This document shows positions 50,133-58,600 of a stretch of DNA of 64,000 nt, piece after piece. The stretch spans positions 372,001 to 436,000 of the forward strand of contig PBYI01000053.1 in assembly GCA_002729525.1 (NCBI GenBank). The letters run 5' to 3'. The DNA comes from Nocardioides sp. Lineage in GTDB: Bacteria > Actinomycetota > Actinomycetes > Propionibacteriales > Nocardioidaceae. Each line of letters starts with the position of its first letter. Positions within the stretch are counted from its first letter, which is position 1. The position numbers were made by a program, and so were the translations under genes. The notes below the pieces were generated by a model. That model was not told the origin of the DNA and did not search any database. It saw only the letters and a program-made list of their open reading frames with translations.

Positions 50133-50470
50133 CCGGTGGCCCCCACCGGACCCGACGTCCCGGAGCCCCGGCCGGACGACCGGTGGGGGGACGGCTCGCG
50201 GGTGAGGTCCGGCGGGCCCGGTGGGCGGACGGGGAGGCCCTGAGGTGTCTTCCTGTCCTGGACCAAGTGTCCGCCATCACAGGGGCCGCACAAGGCGGGC
50301 GCTCTCCTCCCGGCCCACCTGCCGTTGCGCACCCCCACCCGGGACCTTGGGCCCGCCGAGGCGCGGGACATCAGGACCTTGGTCGGTCCGGGCTGCGGAC
50401 CTGCGCCAGTGCCACGGCCCGTCCGGATGTCCGACGATCGCAGCAGCACGTCCGGGCATGGGAGGACACG
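50133..50470 (+). promoter_or_regulatory. Intergenic region with DosR-like boxes before the Acg nitroreductase gene
   Basis: 338 nt, no gene seen. CCCGGGACCTTGGGCCCGCC (50338-50357) keeps the DosR core GGGAC-N5-CCC (13 of 20 consensus positions by eye). A weaker copy CGGGACATCAGGACCTTG begins at 50364. A third GGAC/GTCC dyad (GGACCAAGTGTCC) is near 50260-50272. Tandem boxes about 25 nt apart are usual at hypoxia/NO-induced actinobacterial promoters. GGGAGGACACG gives the ribosome site for 50471. Confidence 0.55.
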
Positions 50471-51277
50471 ATGACACTGCGGGTCCCCGAGTCGTACCCG
50501 GGCGCCGTCGGCGCCGGTTCCCGGCCGGCCGCGGACACCCGCGCCGCGACCGCCGAGGGCGGTCCGTGCACACGGACGCGGGCTCTGCTGCGCGTCGTCG
50601 CCTGGGCCCGCCGGGCCCCGCGCACGGGCCAGACCCTGCCGTTGGTCTGGACGGTCGGCGAGGACGCCCTGCTCCTCGGGGCCGACCTGGCCCAGCGGTC
50701 TGCCAGGTCCGCCGACGACCCGGTGCGCCAGATCATCGACGCCGGCGCGGCGCTGCACCACGCCCGGGTCGCCGCCGAGGCCATCGGATGGGCGACCGCC
50801 GTCGACCGCTTCCCCGACCCCGACGACCCGGACCTGGTCGCCCGGGTGCGTCTGACCGTCGCGGTGCCGTCGCTGCTCGCCGCCTCCGAGCTCGCCGCCC
50901 TGGCAGGCACCCGGTCGGGCCGCCCCCTCGACCACGTACCCGTACCCGAGCCGGCGCTGCACCGCCTCGCCGGTGCGGCCGCCCGCGAGGGGGCGTACGC
51001 CGTTCCCGTGGTGGGTCGCAGCGAGACGGGCGCGGCCACCTCCTGGGTGGTCCTCGGCGGGCCGGACGACACGCCGGCGTCGTGGCTGCGCACGGGCGAA
51101 GGGCTGAGCGCGGCGATGCTCCAGGCCTGCCGTGACGAGCTGCTGGCGGAGCCGCTGCCCGTGGTCCCGCAGCACCTCCTCGACGCCGCCGACAGCGGTC
51201 TGCTCAACGACACGCACGGTCGAGCCACGCTGCCGCACCTGGTGCTGCGGGTGGCGCTGGCCGGCCACCTCGACTGA
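50471..51277 (+). CDS. Acg-family putative NAD(P)H nitroreductase
   Basis: 268 residues. 'ADDPVRQIIDAGAALHHARVAAEAIGW' with 'VDRFPDPDDPDLVARVRL' is characteristic of the Acg/Rv3131/Rv2032 family, which has a flavin nitroreductase-like fold and is part of the mycobacterial dormancy (DosR) regulon. At 268 residues it is shorter than the ~330-residue mycobacterial members. GGAGG sits just before ATG 50471. DosR-like boxes upstream support hypoxia or NO control. The activity of the family is uncertain; a flavin-sequestering role has been proposed. Confidence 0.75.
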   Translation: MTLRVPESYPGAVGAGSRPAADTRAATAEGGPCTRTRALLRVVAWARRAPRTGQTLPLVWTVGEDALLLGADLAQRSARSADDPVRQIIDAGAALHHARVAAEAIGWATAVDRFPDPDDPDLVARVRLTVAVPSLLAASELAALAGTRSGRPLDHVPVPEPALHRLAGAAAREGAYAVPVVGRSETGAATSWVVLGGPDDTPASWLRTGEGLSAAMLQACRDELLAEPLPVVPQHLLDAADSGLLNDTHGRATLPHLVLRVALAGHLD

Positions 51278-51374
51278 GCCGCAGGTCTCACCCCTCGGAG
51301 GTTGGGCCGACCCCGCGCGAGTGCTTCCGTGGACGGGGTCACCATCCCAGCCGTCACATCGTCGAGGAGCAGCC

Positions 51375-51875
51375 GTGCCCGCCCACACCGAGTCCGAGGA
51401 CCGCTCCGGTCACCACCTCGTCGAGAACAGCGACCTGCCGCGCGACGAGGCCGTGAGCGCCGACCGGCGTGCGCACGAGATCGCGGTCGCCGCGGACGTC
51501 CAGAAGGAAGCGCTCGTGGCGCGCCGCGAGCGGGTCCAGGGCGACGTCACCGGTGCGGCCGGGCCGCTCCTGCTGCTCGCCGGGATCTGGCTCCTCACCT
51601 CCCAGGGCTGGGCCTTCCCCGACGCCCCCTCCAGCGAGTGGCCGACGGTGTGGGCCGGCGGCGCCGCGACCGTGCTGATCCTGGTCTCGATGCGCGCGTT
51701 CCTGGCCCGCCTGTCCCTGGTGAGCGCCGCCTTCGGGCTGGTCGCCGGTGCCGGCGCCCTGCTCTACGGTGTCCTGGGCGACCACGGCGGCAGTGCCACC
51801 GGCGCCCTGGTCACCGGCGGTCTGCTGGCGGTGCTCGGCACCCTCGCCGGGCTCGACCCGCGCGGTCGCGACTGA
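51375..51875 (+). CDS. Small membrane protein, function unknown
   Basis: 166 residues. The first ~60 are charged and hydrophilic (HHLVENSDLPRDEAVSADRRAHE), then four predicted membrane helices (~64-80, ~93-108, ~113-133, ~140-158) with short loops, and a basic tail. No known motif. GTG 51375 has GAGGAG 5 nt upstream. It follows the Acg gene by 97 nt on the same strand and may share its control. Confidence 0.7.
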   Translation: MPAHTESEDRSGHHLVENSDLPRDEAVSADRRAHEIAVAADVQKEALVARRERVQGDVTGAAGPLLLLAGIWLLTSQGWAFPDAPSSEWPTVWAGGAATVLILVSMRAFLARLSLVSAAFGLVAGAGALLYGVLGDHGGSATGALVTGGLLAVLGTLAGLDPRGRD

Positions 51876-51938
51876 TCCGGGTCGTCCTCCCGCGGGCTTC
51901 TCCCGCCTCCGGCGGAGTCCTTCCCGCCGGACGTGCGA

Positions 51939-51962
51939 GATCCACCGGGCACCCTGTGGATC
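51939..51962. terminator. Possible terminator hairpin between convergent genes
   Basis: GATCCAC (51939-51945) pairs with GTGGATC (51956-51962) around a 10-nt loop, between the membrane-protein gene and the ilvD stop. There is no T-run, so only a weak case; nearby GCCTCCGGCGGA adds a second small stem. Confidence 0.4.
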
Positions 51963-51974
51963 CCGCGCCGCCGG

Positions 51975-53669
51975 TCAGCTGGTGACGGCGCCCTTCGCGG
52001 CCGACGCCACGGTCGCGCGGTACTTCGCGAGCACCCCGCGGCGGTAGCGGCTCTCCGGGGGCACGAAGCCCTCCGCCCGGCGCTCCAGCTCGGCAGCGTC
52101 GACCTCGACCTCGAGGGTGCGGTTGGCGACGTCGAGGACGATCTGGTCGCCGTCCTCGAGGAACGCGATCGGGCCGCCGTCGACGGCCTCGGGCGCCACG
52201 TGGCCGACGCACAGCCCGGTGGTGCCGCCCGAGAAGCGACCGTCGGTGAGCAGCAGGACGTCCTTGCCGAGGCCGGCGCCCTTGATGGCGCCGGTGATGG
52301 CGAGCATCTCGCGCATCCCGGGACCGCCCTTGGGACCCTCGTAGCGGATGACCACGGCGTCGCCGGCGACGATCTGCCCGGCCGACAGCGCGTCCATGGC
52401 CGCCCGCTCCCCGTCGAAGACCCGGGCGCTGCCGCGGATGACGGTCTCGTCGAAGCCGGCCGACTTCACGACCGCCCCCTCGGGGGCCAGCGACCCCTTG
52501 AGGATCGTCAGGCCGCCGGTGGCGTGGATCGGACGGTCGATGCGACGCAGCACGTCGTCGTCGAGCGCCGGCGGGTCGAGCTCGGCGAGGTTCTCGGCCA
52601 TCGTGCGGCCGGTGACGGTGACGCAGTCGCCGTGCATCAGGCCGGCGTCGAGCAGCGCCTTCATCACGACCGGGATGCCGCCGATCCGGTCGACGTCGTT
52701 CATCACGAACCGGCCGAACGGCTTGAGGTCGCCCAGGTGCGGGACCTTGTCGCCGATCCGGTTGAAGTCGTCGAGGGTGAGCTCGACCTCGGCCTCGTTG
52801 GCGATCGCGAGCAGGTGCAGCACGGCGTTGGTGGAGCCGCCGAGCGCCATCACGACGGCGATGGCGTTCTCGAACGCCTCCTTGGTGAGGATCTGGCGGG
52901 CGGTGATGCCCCGGCGCAGCATCTCGACCACGGCCTCGCCGGACTTGTGGGCGAACCCGTCGCGGCGGCGGTCGACGGCCGGCGGGGCGGCCGAGCCCGG
53001 CAGCGACATGCCGAGCGCCTCGGCGACCGAGGCCATCGTGTTGGCGGTGTACATGCCGCCGCAGGCGCCCTCGCCGGGGCAGATGGCCTTCTCGATCCGG
53101 GTGACCTCGTCCTCGGTGATCCGGCCGGCGAGACAGGCGCCGACGGCCTCGAAGGCGTCGATGATCGTGACGTCGTTGCCGTCGACCTGGCCGGGCATGA
53201 TCGAGCCGGCGTACAGGAAGACGCTGGCGAGGTCGAGGCGCGCGGCGGCCATCAGCATGCCGGGCAGCGACTTGTCGCAGCCGGCGAGCAGCACCGAGCC
53301 GTCGAGCCGCTCGGCGTTCATCACGACCTCGACGGAGTCGGCGATGACCTCGCGCGACACCAGCGAGAAGTGCATGCCCTCGTGGCCCATGGAGATGCCG
53401 TCGGAGACCGAGATGGTGCCGAACTCCAGGGGGTAGCCGCCGGCGGCGTGCACGCCGTTCTTCACGGCCTTCGCCAGGCGGTCGAGGGAGAGGTTGCAGG
53501 GAGTGATCTCGTTCCACGACGAGGCCACGCCGATCTGCGGCTTCACCCAGTCGTCGTCGCCCATGCCGACCGCGCGGAGCATGCCGCGGGCAGCGGCCTT
53601 CTCGAGGCCGTCGGTGACGTCGCGGGAGCGGGGCTTGATGTCGGGGTTCTGGTGGTGCTGGTCGGCCAT
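51975..53669 (-). CDS. ilvD: Dihydroxy-acid dehydratase
   Basis: 564 residues. Third common step of branched-chain synthesis, with an Fe-S cluster and Mg. Cluster cysteines lie in '[10 protein letters not shown]', '[14 protein letters not shown]' and '[14 protein letters not shown]'; '[17 protein letters not shown]' and '[17 protein letters not shown]' are further signatures. ATG 53669 has TAGGCT (53677-53682) 7 nt upstream and no ribosome site, fitting a leaderless transcript. It is separated from ilvB by about 21 kb of accessory genes on this strand map. Confidence 0.96.
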   Translation of the reverse strand: MADQHHQNPDIKPRSRDVTDGLEKAAARGMLRAVGMGDDDWVKPQIGVASSWNEITPCNLSLDRLAKAVKNGVHAAGGYPLEFGTISVSDGISMGHEGMHFSLVSREVIADSVEVVMNAERLDGSVLLAGCDKSLPGMLMAAARLDLASVFLYAGSIMPGQVDGNDVTIIDAFEAVGACLAGRITEDEVTRIEKAICPGEGACGGMYTANTMASVAEALGMSLPGSAAPPAVDRRRDGFAHKSGEAVVEMLRRGITARQILTKEAFENAIAVVMALGGSTNAVLHLLAIANEAEVELTLDDFNRIGDKVPHLGDLKPFGRFVMNDVDRIGGIPVVMKALLDAGLMHGDCVTVTGRTMAENLAELDPPALDDDVLRRIDRPIHATGGLTILKGSLAPEGAVVKSAGFDETVIRGSARVFDGERAAMDALSAGQIVAGDAVVIRYEGPKGGPGMREMLAITGAIKGAGLGKDVLLLTDGRFSGGTTGLCVGHVAPEAVDGGPIAFLEDGDQIVLDVANRTLEVEVDAAELERRAEGFVPPESRYRRGVLAKYRATVASAAKGAVTS

Positions 53670-53738
53670 GCGCGTCAGCCTACGACCGTCGCGCGGTCGC
53701 CCGACGCGGGTCTCAACCCTGGGTCCCAGCCCTGGGTC

Positions 53739-54215
53739 TCAGCCCTGGGCTGCGGCAGCGTCCGACTCGGCCTCGCGCTTGAGCGAGGCCAGCCCCTTCT
53801 CGAAGTCCTTGCCGACGATCCGGTCCATCGGGACGACCTTGCCGAGGACGCCCATCAGGCCCTTCTGCTCGCCGCGCATCACCCACTCCACGCGCGTGCC
53901 CTGCCCCGCGGGCTCCATCAGCAGCTCGACCTCGCTGGTCGAGCGGAACGGCTTCTCGAAGACCAGGTCGAGGGCGAGCCGGCCCGGGTTGTCGACGGTG
54001 ACGTGCATCGAGCCCTGCCCGGCCTTCTTGTTGCCCGACCACTCGTAGCGGGCGCCGACGCCGCTGCTGTCGGCGCTGTAGCTGCGCTCCAGGTCGGGGT
54101 CGAGGCCGTCCCACGGCGACCAGCGCTGCCAGGCCCGCAGGTCACGCACGAGGGGCCGCACGGCCTCGGCGGGCGCGTCGACGGTCACGGAGCGGGAGAC
54201 GCGGTAGCTGCCCAT
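53739..54215 (-). CDS. SRPBCC (START/polyketide cyclase-like) protein
   Basis: 158 residues, helix-grip fold: strand 1 'YRVSRSVTVDAPAEAVRPLVRDL', 'WQRWSPWDGLDPDLERSY', and C-terminal helix 'VGKDFEKGLASLKREAES'. 'SPW' plus the amphipathic helix is common in ligand-binding SRPBCC proteins of unknown ligand. Just after its stop, and including its last codons, three ~13-nt units of the form TC(T/C)CA(A/G)CCCTGGG (53711-53749) occur in tandem. Divergent from the DMT transporter gene (37 nt). Confidence 0.82.
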   Translation of the reverse strand: MGSYRVSRSVTVDAPAEAVRPLVRDLRAWQRWSPWDGLDPDLERSYSADSSGVGARYEWSGNKKAGQGSMHVTVDNPGRLALDLVFEKPFRSTSEVELLMEPAGQGTRVEWVMRGEQKGLMGVLGKVVPMDRIVGKDFEKGLASLKREAESDAAAAQG

Positions 54216-54252
54216 GCGCGGATGCTCGCACGTCGAGCCCTACCGTGTCCGC

Positions 54253-55104
54253 GTGCCGCGCTCCTCCCCCGTGCTGCTCGTCCTGGTGGGCATCGCCTCG
54301 GTGCAGCTCGGGGCGGGCGTCGCCAAGTCGCTCTTCGACGACGCCACACCGACCGTGATCGTCTGGCTGCGGCTGGTCACCAGCGCGCTGGTGCTGGTCG
54401 TCGCCACCCGGCCGGTCTGGCGCGGCCGGAGCCGCCGCGACTGGCTGGTGGTGGTGGCGTACGGCGCCAGCCTCGGCCTGATGAACATCTCGATCTACCA
54501 GTCGTTCGCCCGGATCCCGCTCGGGCTGGCGGTGACGATCGAGTTCGTCGGGCCGCTCGCGCTGGCCGTCGCCGGGTCCCGGCGCCCCCGCGACCTGGCG
54601 TGGGTCGGCCTGGCGGGGCTCGGCGTGGTGCTGCTGGGGTTCGAGCGCACCGACCTCGACCCGGTCGGCGTGGGGTTCGCGCTGCTGGCCGGCGCGAGCT
54701 GGGCGGCGTACATCCTGCTCAGCGGGGAGACCGGACGACGCTGGGAGGGCCTCGACGGCCTGGCGACGGCGAGCGTGGTGGCGACCCTCGGCGTGACGCC
54801 GGTGCTGCTGCTCGACGGCACCGACGGGCTGGGGTCGTGGCACGTGGTGGCACTGGGTGCGGCCGTCGGCCTGCTCTCGTCGGTGGTGCCCTACAGCTGC
54901 GAGCTGATCGCGCTGCGCAGCCTGCCGGCGTCGGTGTTCGGGATCCTGATGAGCCTCGAGCCGGCCGCCGCCGCGCTGGCCGCGCTGCTCGTGCTCGGGG
55001 AGGTGCTCACCCTGCCCCAGTGGCTGGCGGTGGGGTGCGTGGTGGCCGCGAGCGTGGGCGCGACCCGCGGCACGGGCACGGTCGGGCAGCCCGTCCCGGA
55101 CTGA
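54253..55104 (+). CDS. EamA/DMT-family exporter (RhtA-like)
   Basis: 283 residues, ten short membrane helices in two EamA repeats. 'LGAGVAKSLFDDATPTVIVWLRL' (helix 1-2 region), 'FARIPLGLAVTIEFVGPLALAV' and 'PASVFGILMSLEPAAAALAALLVLGE' match RhtA-type threonine/homoserine exporters, so amino-acid export is plausible, and would fit the amino-acid synthesis context. TACCGT (54241-54246) lies 6 nt before GTG 54253, consistent with a leaderless start. Confidence 0.85.
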   Translation: MPRSSPVLLVLVGIASVQLGAGVAKSLFDDATPTVIVWLRLVTSALVLVVATRPVWRGRSRRDWLVVVAYGASLGLMNISIYQSFARIPLGLAVTIEFVGPLALAVAGSRRPRDLAWVGLAGLGVVLLGFERTDLDPVGVGFALLAGASWAAYILLSGETGRRWEGLDGLATASVVATLGVTPVLLLDGTDGLGSWHVVALGAAVGLLSSVVPYSCELIALRSLPASVFGILMSLEPAAAALAALLVLGEVLTLPQWLAVGCVVAASVGATRGTGTVGQPVPD

Positions 55105-55286
55105 CCGAACCCGGGCGGGGACCGGACCGGGACGGGGGTGGGGGAATCCTGTCCCGAACAACCGTTCGCTCGGTGTTCCTGCAGGTCGCGACGGGTGAGG
55201 GACATTCCTGAGAGGCAGGTGTGAGTTCACGTAAACGTCACGACCAGGGGCTCGCGGCCCGGGCCCTGAGGCCCTAGGTTCGTGCC

Positions 55287-55529
55287 ATGTCCTCACCCCG
55301 GACGCTCCACCCCGTCGCCGTCCTGGTCTCCCGGGTCCGGCAGTGGCCGCTGACCTCCCAGCAGCAGGCCTGCCGCAACGCGATGGTCGCCGCGACCGAG
55401 TGCGCCCGCCGCCGGGGCGAGCGCGAGGACGTCGCCGACTTCCTCGCGGCGCGGTACGCCCCGGCCGCCGCGCCCACCGTCCAGGCCGACGCCGTGTCCG
55501 CCCCCGAGGTCCGCGCCGCACGCGGCTGA
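55287..55529 (+). CDS. Small protein (80 aa), function unknown
   Basis: 80 residues, soluble. 'LTSQQQACRNAMVAATECARRRGEREDVADFLAARYAP' predicts one or two helices; the C-terminus is Ala-rich and disordered. It has two Cys residues. TAGGTT (55275-55280) lies 6 nt before ATG 55287, the leaderless pattern that recurs in this window, which supports it as a real gene. No family recognised. Confidence 0.6.
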   Translation: MSSPRTLHPVAVLVSRVRQWPLTSQQQACRNAMVAATECARRRGEREDVADFLAARYAPAAAPTVQADAVSAPEVRAARG

Positions 55530-55593
55530 CCGCTCCCCGGCGCCTCCTCCCGGACGCCTCCCCTCAACGCCCGTCGTCAGGCACACTGTCGCC

Positions 55594-56511
55594 ATGCCGA
55601 CCTCCGCCGCTCGAGCCGCCACCGACGCCTCGCTCGAGTTCCGCGACCTGCTCTCCGACGACGGCACCACGCTGCGCGCCTGGACCAACGACCCCGAGGG
55701 CCGCCTCGACGGGCCGACCGTCGTGCTCTGCAACGGCCTCGGCACCAACGCCTACGCCTGGCCGGCCCTGCTCGACCCCGCCTGCGGCGTCCGGGTGATC
55801 AGCTGGAACCACCGCGGCGTCGGCGGCTCGGAGCGTCCCCGCGACAACGGCCACGTCGAGATCGAGCACTTCGTGCAGGACGGGCTGTCGGTGATGGACC
55901 ACTTCGGCGTCGACCGCGCCGTGCTGGCCGGCTGGTCGATGGGCGTCAACACCATGTACGAGCTCGCCGTCCGCCACCCCGAGCGGGTGCTCGGCCTCTT
56001 CGCCGTCTGCGGCGTGCCGGGCGACACCTTCGCCACCATGCTCGGCCCGCTGCGTCTTCCGCACCCGGTCGCCCGGCTGGTCACGGTCAACGCCGCCCGC
56101 GCCCTCAAGGTCGCCGGCCCGGTGCTCAACCCCGTCAGCCGCCGCCTGCCGATCGGGCGCCGCGCGATCGCCGCGCTGACCCACTCCGGGTTCGCGTTCC
56201 CCGTGGAGGACCCCGAGCTGTTCGCGCGCGCGGTGAAGGAGTTCCTCACCACCCCGCTCGACTGGTACGCCCATCTCGCGCTGTCCACCTCCAAGCACGC
56301 CCGCGTGCCGCTGAGCCGCATCCGGGTGCCCGCCATGTTCGTGGCCGGCACCTGGGACGTCCTGGCCGGCGCCCGCGACATGGCGACCGCCGCCGAGCGC
56401 GTCGCCGACGGCGAGTATGTCGAGCTGTGCGGCAGCCACTTCCTGCAGGTCGAGCGGCCTGCCGAGGTCCACCGGCTGCTCCTGGACTTCCTGGAGCGGG
56501 TCGGGGCGTGA
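55594..56511 (+). CDS. Alpha/beta-fold hydrolase
   Basis: 305 residues. Oxyanion region 'VVLCNGLGTNAYAW', nucleophile elbow 'LAGWSMGVNTMYELAVRHPERV' with Ser in GWSMG (~112-116), acid in 'VAGTWDVLAGA' and His in 'LCGSHFLQVERP'. An esterase or C-C hydrolase type; substrate unknown. CACACT (55582-55587) lies 6 nt before ATG 55594. It overlaps the next gene by 4 nt (GTGA), so the pair forms an operon. Confidence 0.88.
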   Translation: MPTSAARAATDASLEFRDLLSDDGTTLRAWTNDPEGRLDGPTVVLCNGLGTNAYAWPALLDPACGVRVISWNHRGVGGSERPRDNGHVEIEHFVQDGLSVMDHFGVDRAVLAGWSMGVNTMYELAVRHPERVLGLFAVCGVPGDTFATMLGPLRLPHPVARLVTVNAARALKVAGPVLNPVSRRLPIGRRAIAALTHSGFAFPVEDPELFARAVKEFLTTPLDWYAHLALSTSKHARVPLSRIRVPAMFVAGTWDVLAGARDMATAAERVADGEYVELCGSHFLQVERPAEVHRLLLDFLERVGA

Positions 56512-57761
56512 CCCGGGCCGGACGACCCACCGTCACCCGGCTCGCCGCGCTCCTCGCGGGCGCGGCGCTGCTCGCCGCATGCGCGAGCGAGGAGCCGACC
56601 GCTGCGCCGAGCACGTCGCCGTCCGCGTCGAGCGACGTACCGTCCGCGACGGCCGAGCCCTCGCAGACGGCCACAGACGAGGCCACAGACGAGGCCACCG
56701 ACGAGGCCACCGACGACGCCACCGACGACGCCACCCCCGAGCCGACCCAGGAGCCCACCGGCGTACCGGACCCGCCCGCGCACCCCGGTCCGCCCGCCGT
56801 GGTCGGCACCATCACGACCGGTCTCACCGCCCCGTGGGGCCTGGACTTCTTCCCCAACGGCGACGCGATCGTCACCGAGCGCGACACCGCCCGGGTGCTG
56901 CGCCTGGTGGGTCGCCGGCACCGGCCGGTCGAGCTCGGCACCATCGCCGCGGCGGCCCCCACCGGCGGCACCGCCGAGAACGGCCTGCTCGGCGTGGCGC
57001 TCTCCCCCGACTTCGCCGCCGACCGCACGGCGTACTTCTACGTCACCACGACCACCGACAACCGGGTCGTGCGCGCCACCGTCGACGACGGCGCGCTCGG
57101 CCGCACGAAGCCGGTGCTCACCGGCATCCCGCGCGGGTTCACCCACGACGGCGGGCGGCTGGCGTTCGGTCCCGACGGCTACCTCTACGTCTCCACCGGG
57201 GAGTCCGGTGAGCCCGCGCTGGCGCAGGACCGCGCGTCCCTCGGCGGGAAGATCCTGCGGATCACCACCGACGGCGACCCCGCGCCGGGCAACCCCTTCG
57301 ACTCCCCCGTGTGGAGCTACGGCCACCGCAACGTCCAGGGCCTCGCCTTCGACGACGCCGGCCGGCTGTGGGCCTCGGAGTTCGGGCAGGACGCCTTCGA
57401 CGAGCTCAACCTCGTCCGCAAGGACCGCAACTACGGCTGGCCGCAGGTCGAGGGCACCGGCGGCGGCGACGGCCTCACCGATCCCCAGCAGACCTGGGAC
57501 CCCGACACCGCCTCGCCGTCCGGTCTGGCGTACTGGGACGGCGACCTCTGGATGGCCTCGCTCAAGGGCCAGCGACTCTGGCGCATCGACCTGGACGGCG
57601 CGCGGGCGGTGGAGCCGACGGCGTTCTTCGTCGGCGAGTACGGCCGGATGCGCACGGTCGCGGTGGCGCCCGACGGCAGCCTGTGGGTCACCACGTCCAA
57701 CCGCGACGGCCGCGGCTCGCCGGCGGCGGCCGACGACCGGATCCTGCGGGTGCTGCCCTAG
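56508..57761 (+). CDS. PQQ-dependent sugar dehydrogenase-like lipoprotein (GDH-B/Asd fold)
   Basis: 417 residues. Lipobox ends at Cys25 (ALLAAC). A low-complexity Thr/Asp/Glu/Ala linker with TDEA repeats (~50-75) is followed by a six-bladed propeller (~95-417) with 'GLTAPWGLDFFPNGDAIVTERD', 'ENGLLGVALSPDF', 'GRLAFGPDGYLYVSTGE', 'WSYGHRNVQGLAFD' and 'DELNLVRKDRNYGWP', typical of soluble glucose dehydrogenase B and aldose sugar dehydrogenases. Surface-anchored oxidation of sugars is likely; PQQ genes are not in the window. The stop shares CTAG with the converging ECF gene. Confidence 0.88.
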   Translation: MTRAGRPTVTRLAALLAGAALLAACASEEPTAAPSTSPSASSDVPSATAEPSQTATDEATDEATDEATDDATDDATPEPTQEPTGVPDPPAHPGPPAVVGTITTGLTAPWGLDFFPNGDAIVTERDTARVLRLVGRRHRPVELGTIAAAAPTGGTAENGLLGVALSPDFAADRTAYFYVTTTTDNRVVRATVDDGALGRTKPVLTGIPRGFTHDGGRLAFGPDGYLYVSTGESGEPALAQDRASLGGKILRITTDGDPAPGNPFDSPVWSYGHRNVQGLAFDDAGRLWASEFGQDAFDELNLVRKDRNYGWPQVEGTGGGDGLTDPQQTWDPDTASPSGLAYWDGDLWMASLKGQRLWRIDLDGARAVEPTAFFVGEYGRMRTVAVAPDGSLWVTTSNRDGRGSPAAADDRILRVLP

Positions 57762-58600
57762 GACCGCTCGCTCTCGACCCGGCCCGTCACCACGGCCCGC
57801 CGCGACGCCCGTCGCAGCGTGGTCAGCACGGCGGGTCCGAGCAGCAGGATCCCGATCACGGTGGTGATCGCGCGCCCGGTGTCCCAGGAGCCGGTGGACA
57901 GGATCAGCGTGTACTTCGCGAACGCCACCAGGTTGTCGGTCAGCGGCGCGCCGGGCACGTAGAGCAGGCCGGCCGGGTCCTGCCCGGGCACGCCGATGCC
58001 GAGCAGGTAGGGCCAGCCCTGGAGGTTCATCAGCAGGCCGAAGGCGTACGCCGAGAACGCGCCGTACGCCGCCAGCATCCACAGCTCCGCGCGGCCGGAG
58101 GGCCGGCGCGGCAGCAGACCGGCGCCCATGCCGACCCACGCCGCGCAGAGCATCTGGAACGGCAGCCACGGACCGACCCCGCCGGTCATCAGCGCCGAGG
58201 CGAACAGCGACGTGCAGCCGAGGCTGAACCCGAAGCCCGGCCCGAAGACCCGGCCGCCGAGGACCAGCAGGAAGAACACCAGCTCCACGCCCGCGGTGCC
58301 GGCGGAGAACACCCGCAGCAGGGCGTTGGCGGCGCTCAGCACGCCGAGCACGGCCAGCACGCGGGCGTCGATGCCGCCCTGGCTCATCTCGGCCAGCACC
58401 ACGGCGAGCACGACCGGCACCAGGACCAGGAAGACGAACGGCGGGTCGACCCGGCTGTCGCCGGGCTGCACCTGCACCAGCAGCGGCCAGCAGAACATCA
58501 TCAGGCCGGCCAGGCTCGCCACGGCCAGCACCAGGCCGGAGCGGCGCGAGAGCGGGACGGCCCGGGGGTCGGCGACCGTGCGCGGGTCGAGCGCGGTCAC
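57758..58600 (-). CDS. ECF transporter substrate-binding (S) component
   Basis: 280 residues, about six to seven membrane helices. 'LGGRVFGPGFGFSLGCTSLFASALMTGGVGPWLPFQMLCAAWVGMGAG' (two neighbouring helices, ~110-160) matches actinobacterial S components found with EcfT and a double ATPase. In actinobacteria this family (CbrV) is predicted to carry cobalamin; the substrate here is not proven. GTG 58600 overlaps the ATPase stop by 4 nt, and the stop overlaps that of the PQQ-type gene. Confidence 0.8.
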   Translation of the reverse strand: MTALDPRTVADPRAVPLSRRSGLVLAVASLAGLMMFCWPLLVQVQPGDSRVDPPFVFLVLVPVVLAVVLAEMSQGGIDARVLAVLGVLSAANALLRVFSAGTAGVELVFFLLVLGGRVFGPGFGFSLGCTSLFASALMTGGVGPWLPFQMLCAAWVGMGAGLLPRRPSGRAELWMLAAYGAFSAYAFGLLMNLQGWPYLLGIGVPGQDPAGLLYVPGAPLTDNLVAFAKYTLILSTGSWDTGRAITTVIGILLLGPAVLTTLRRASRRAVVTGRVESERS

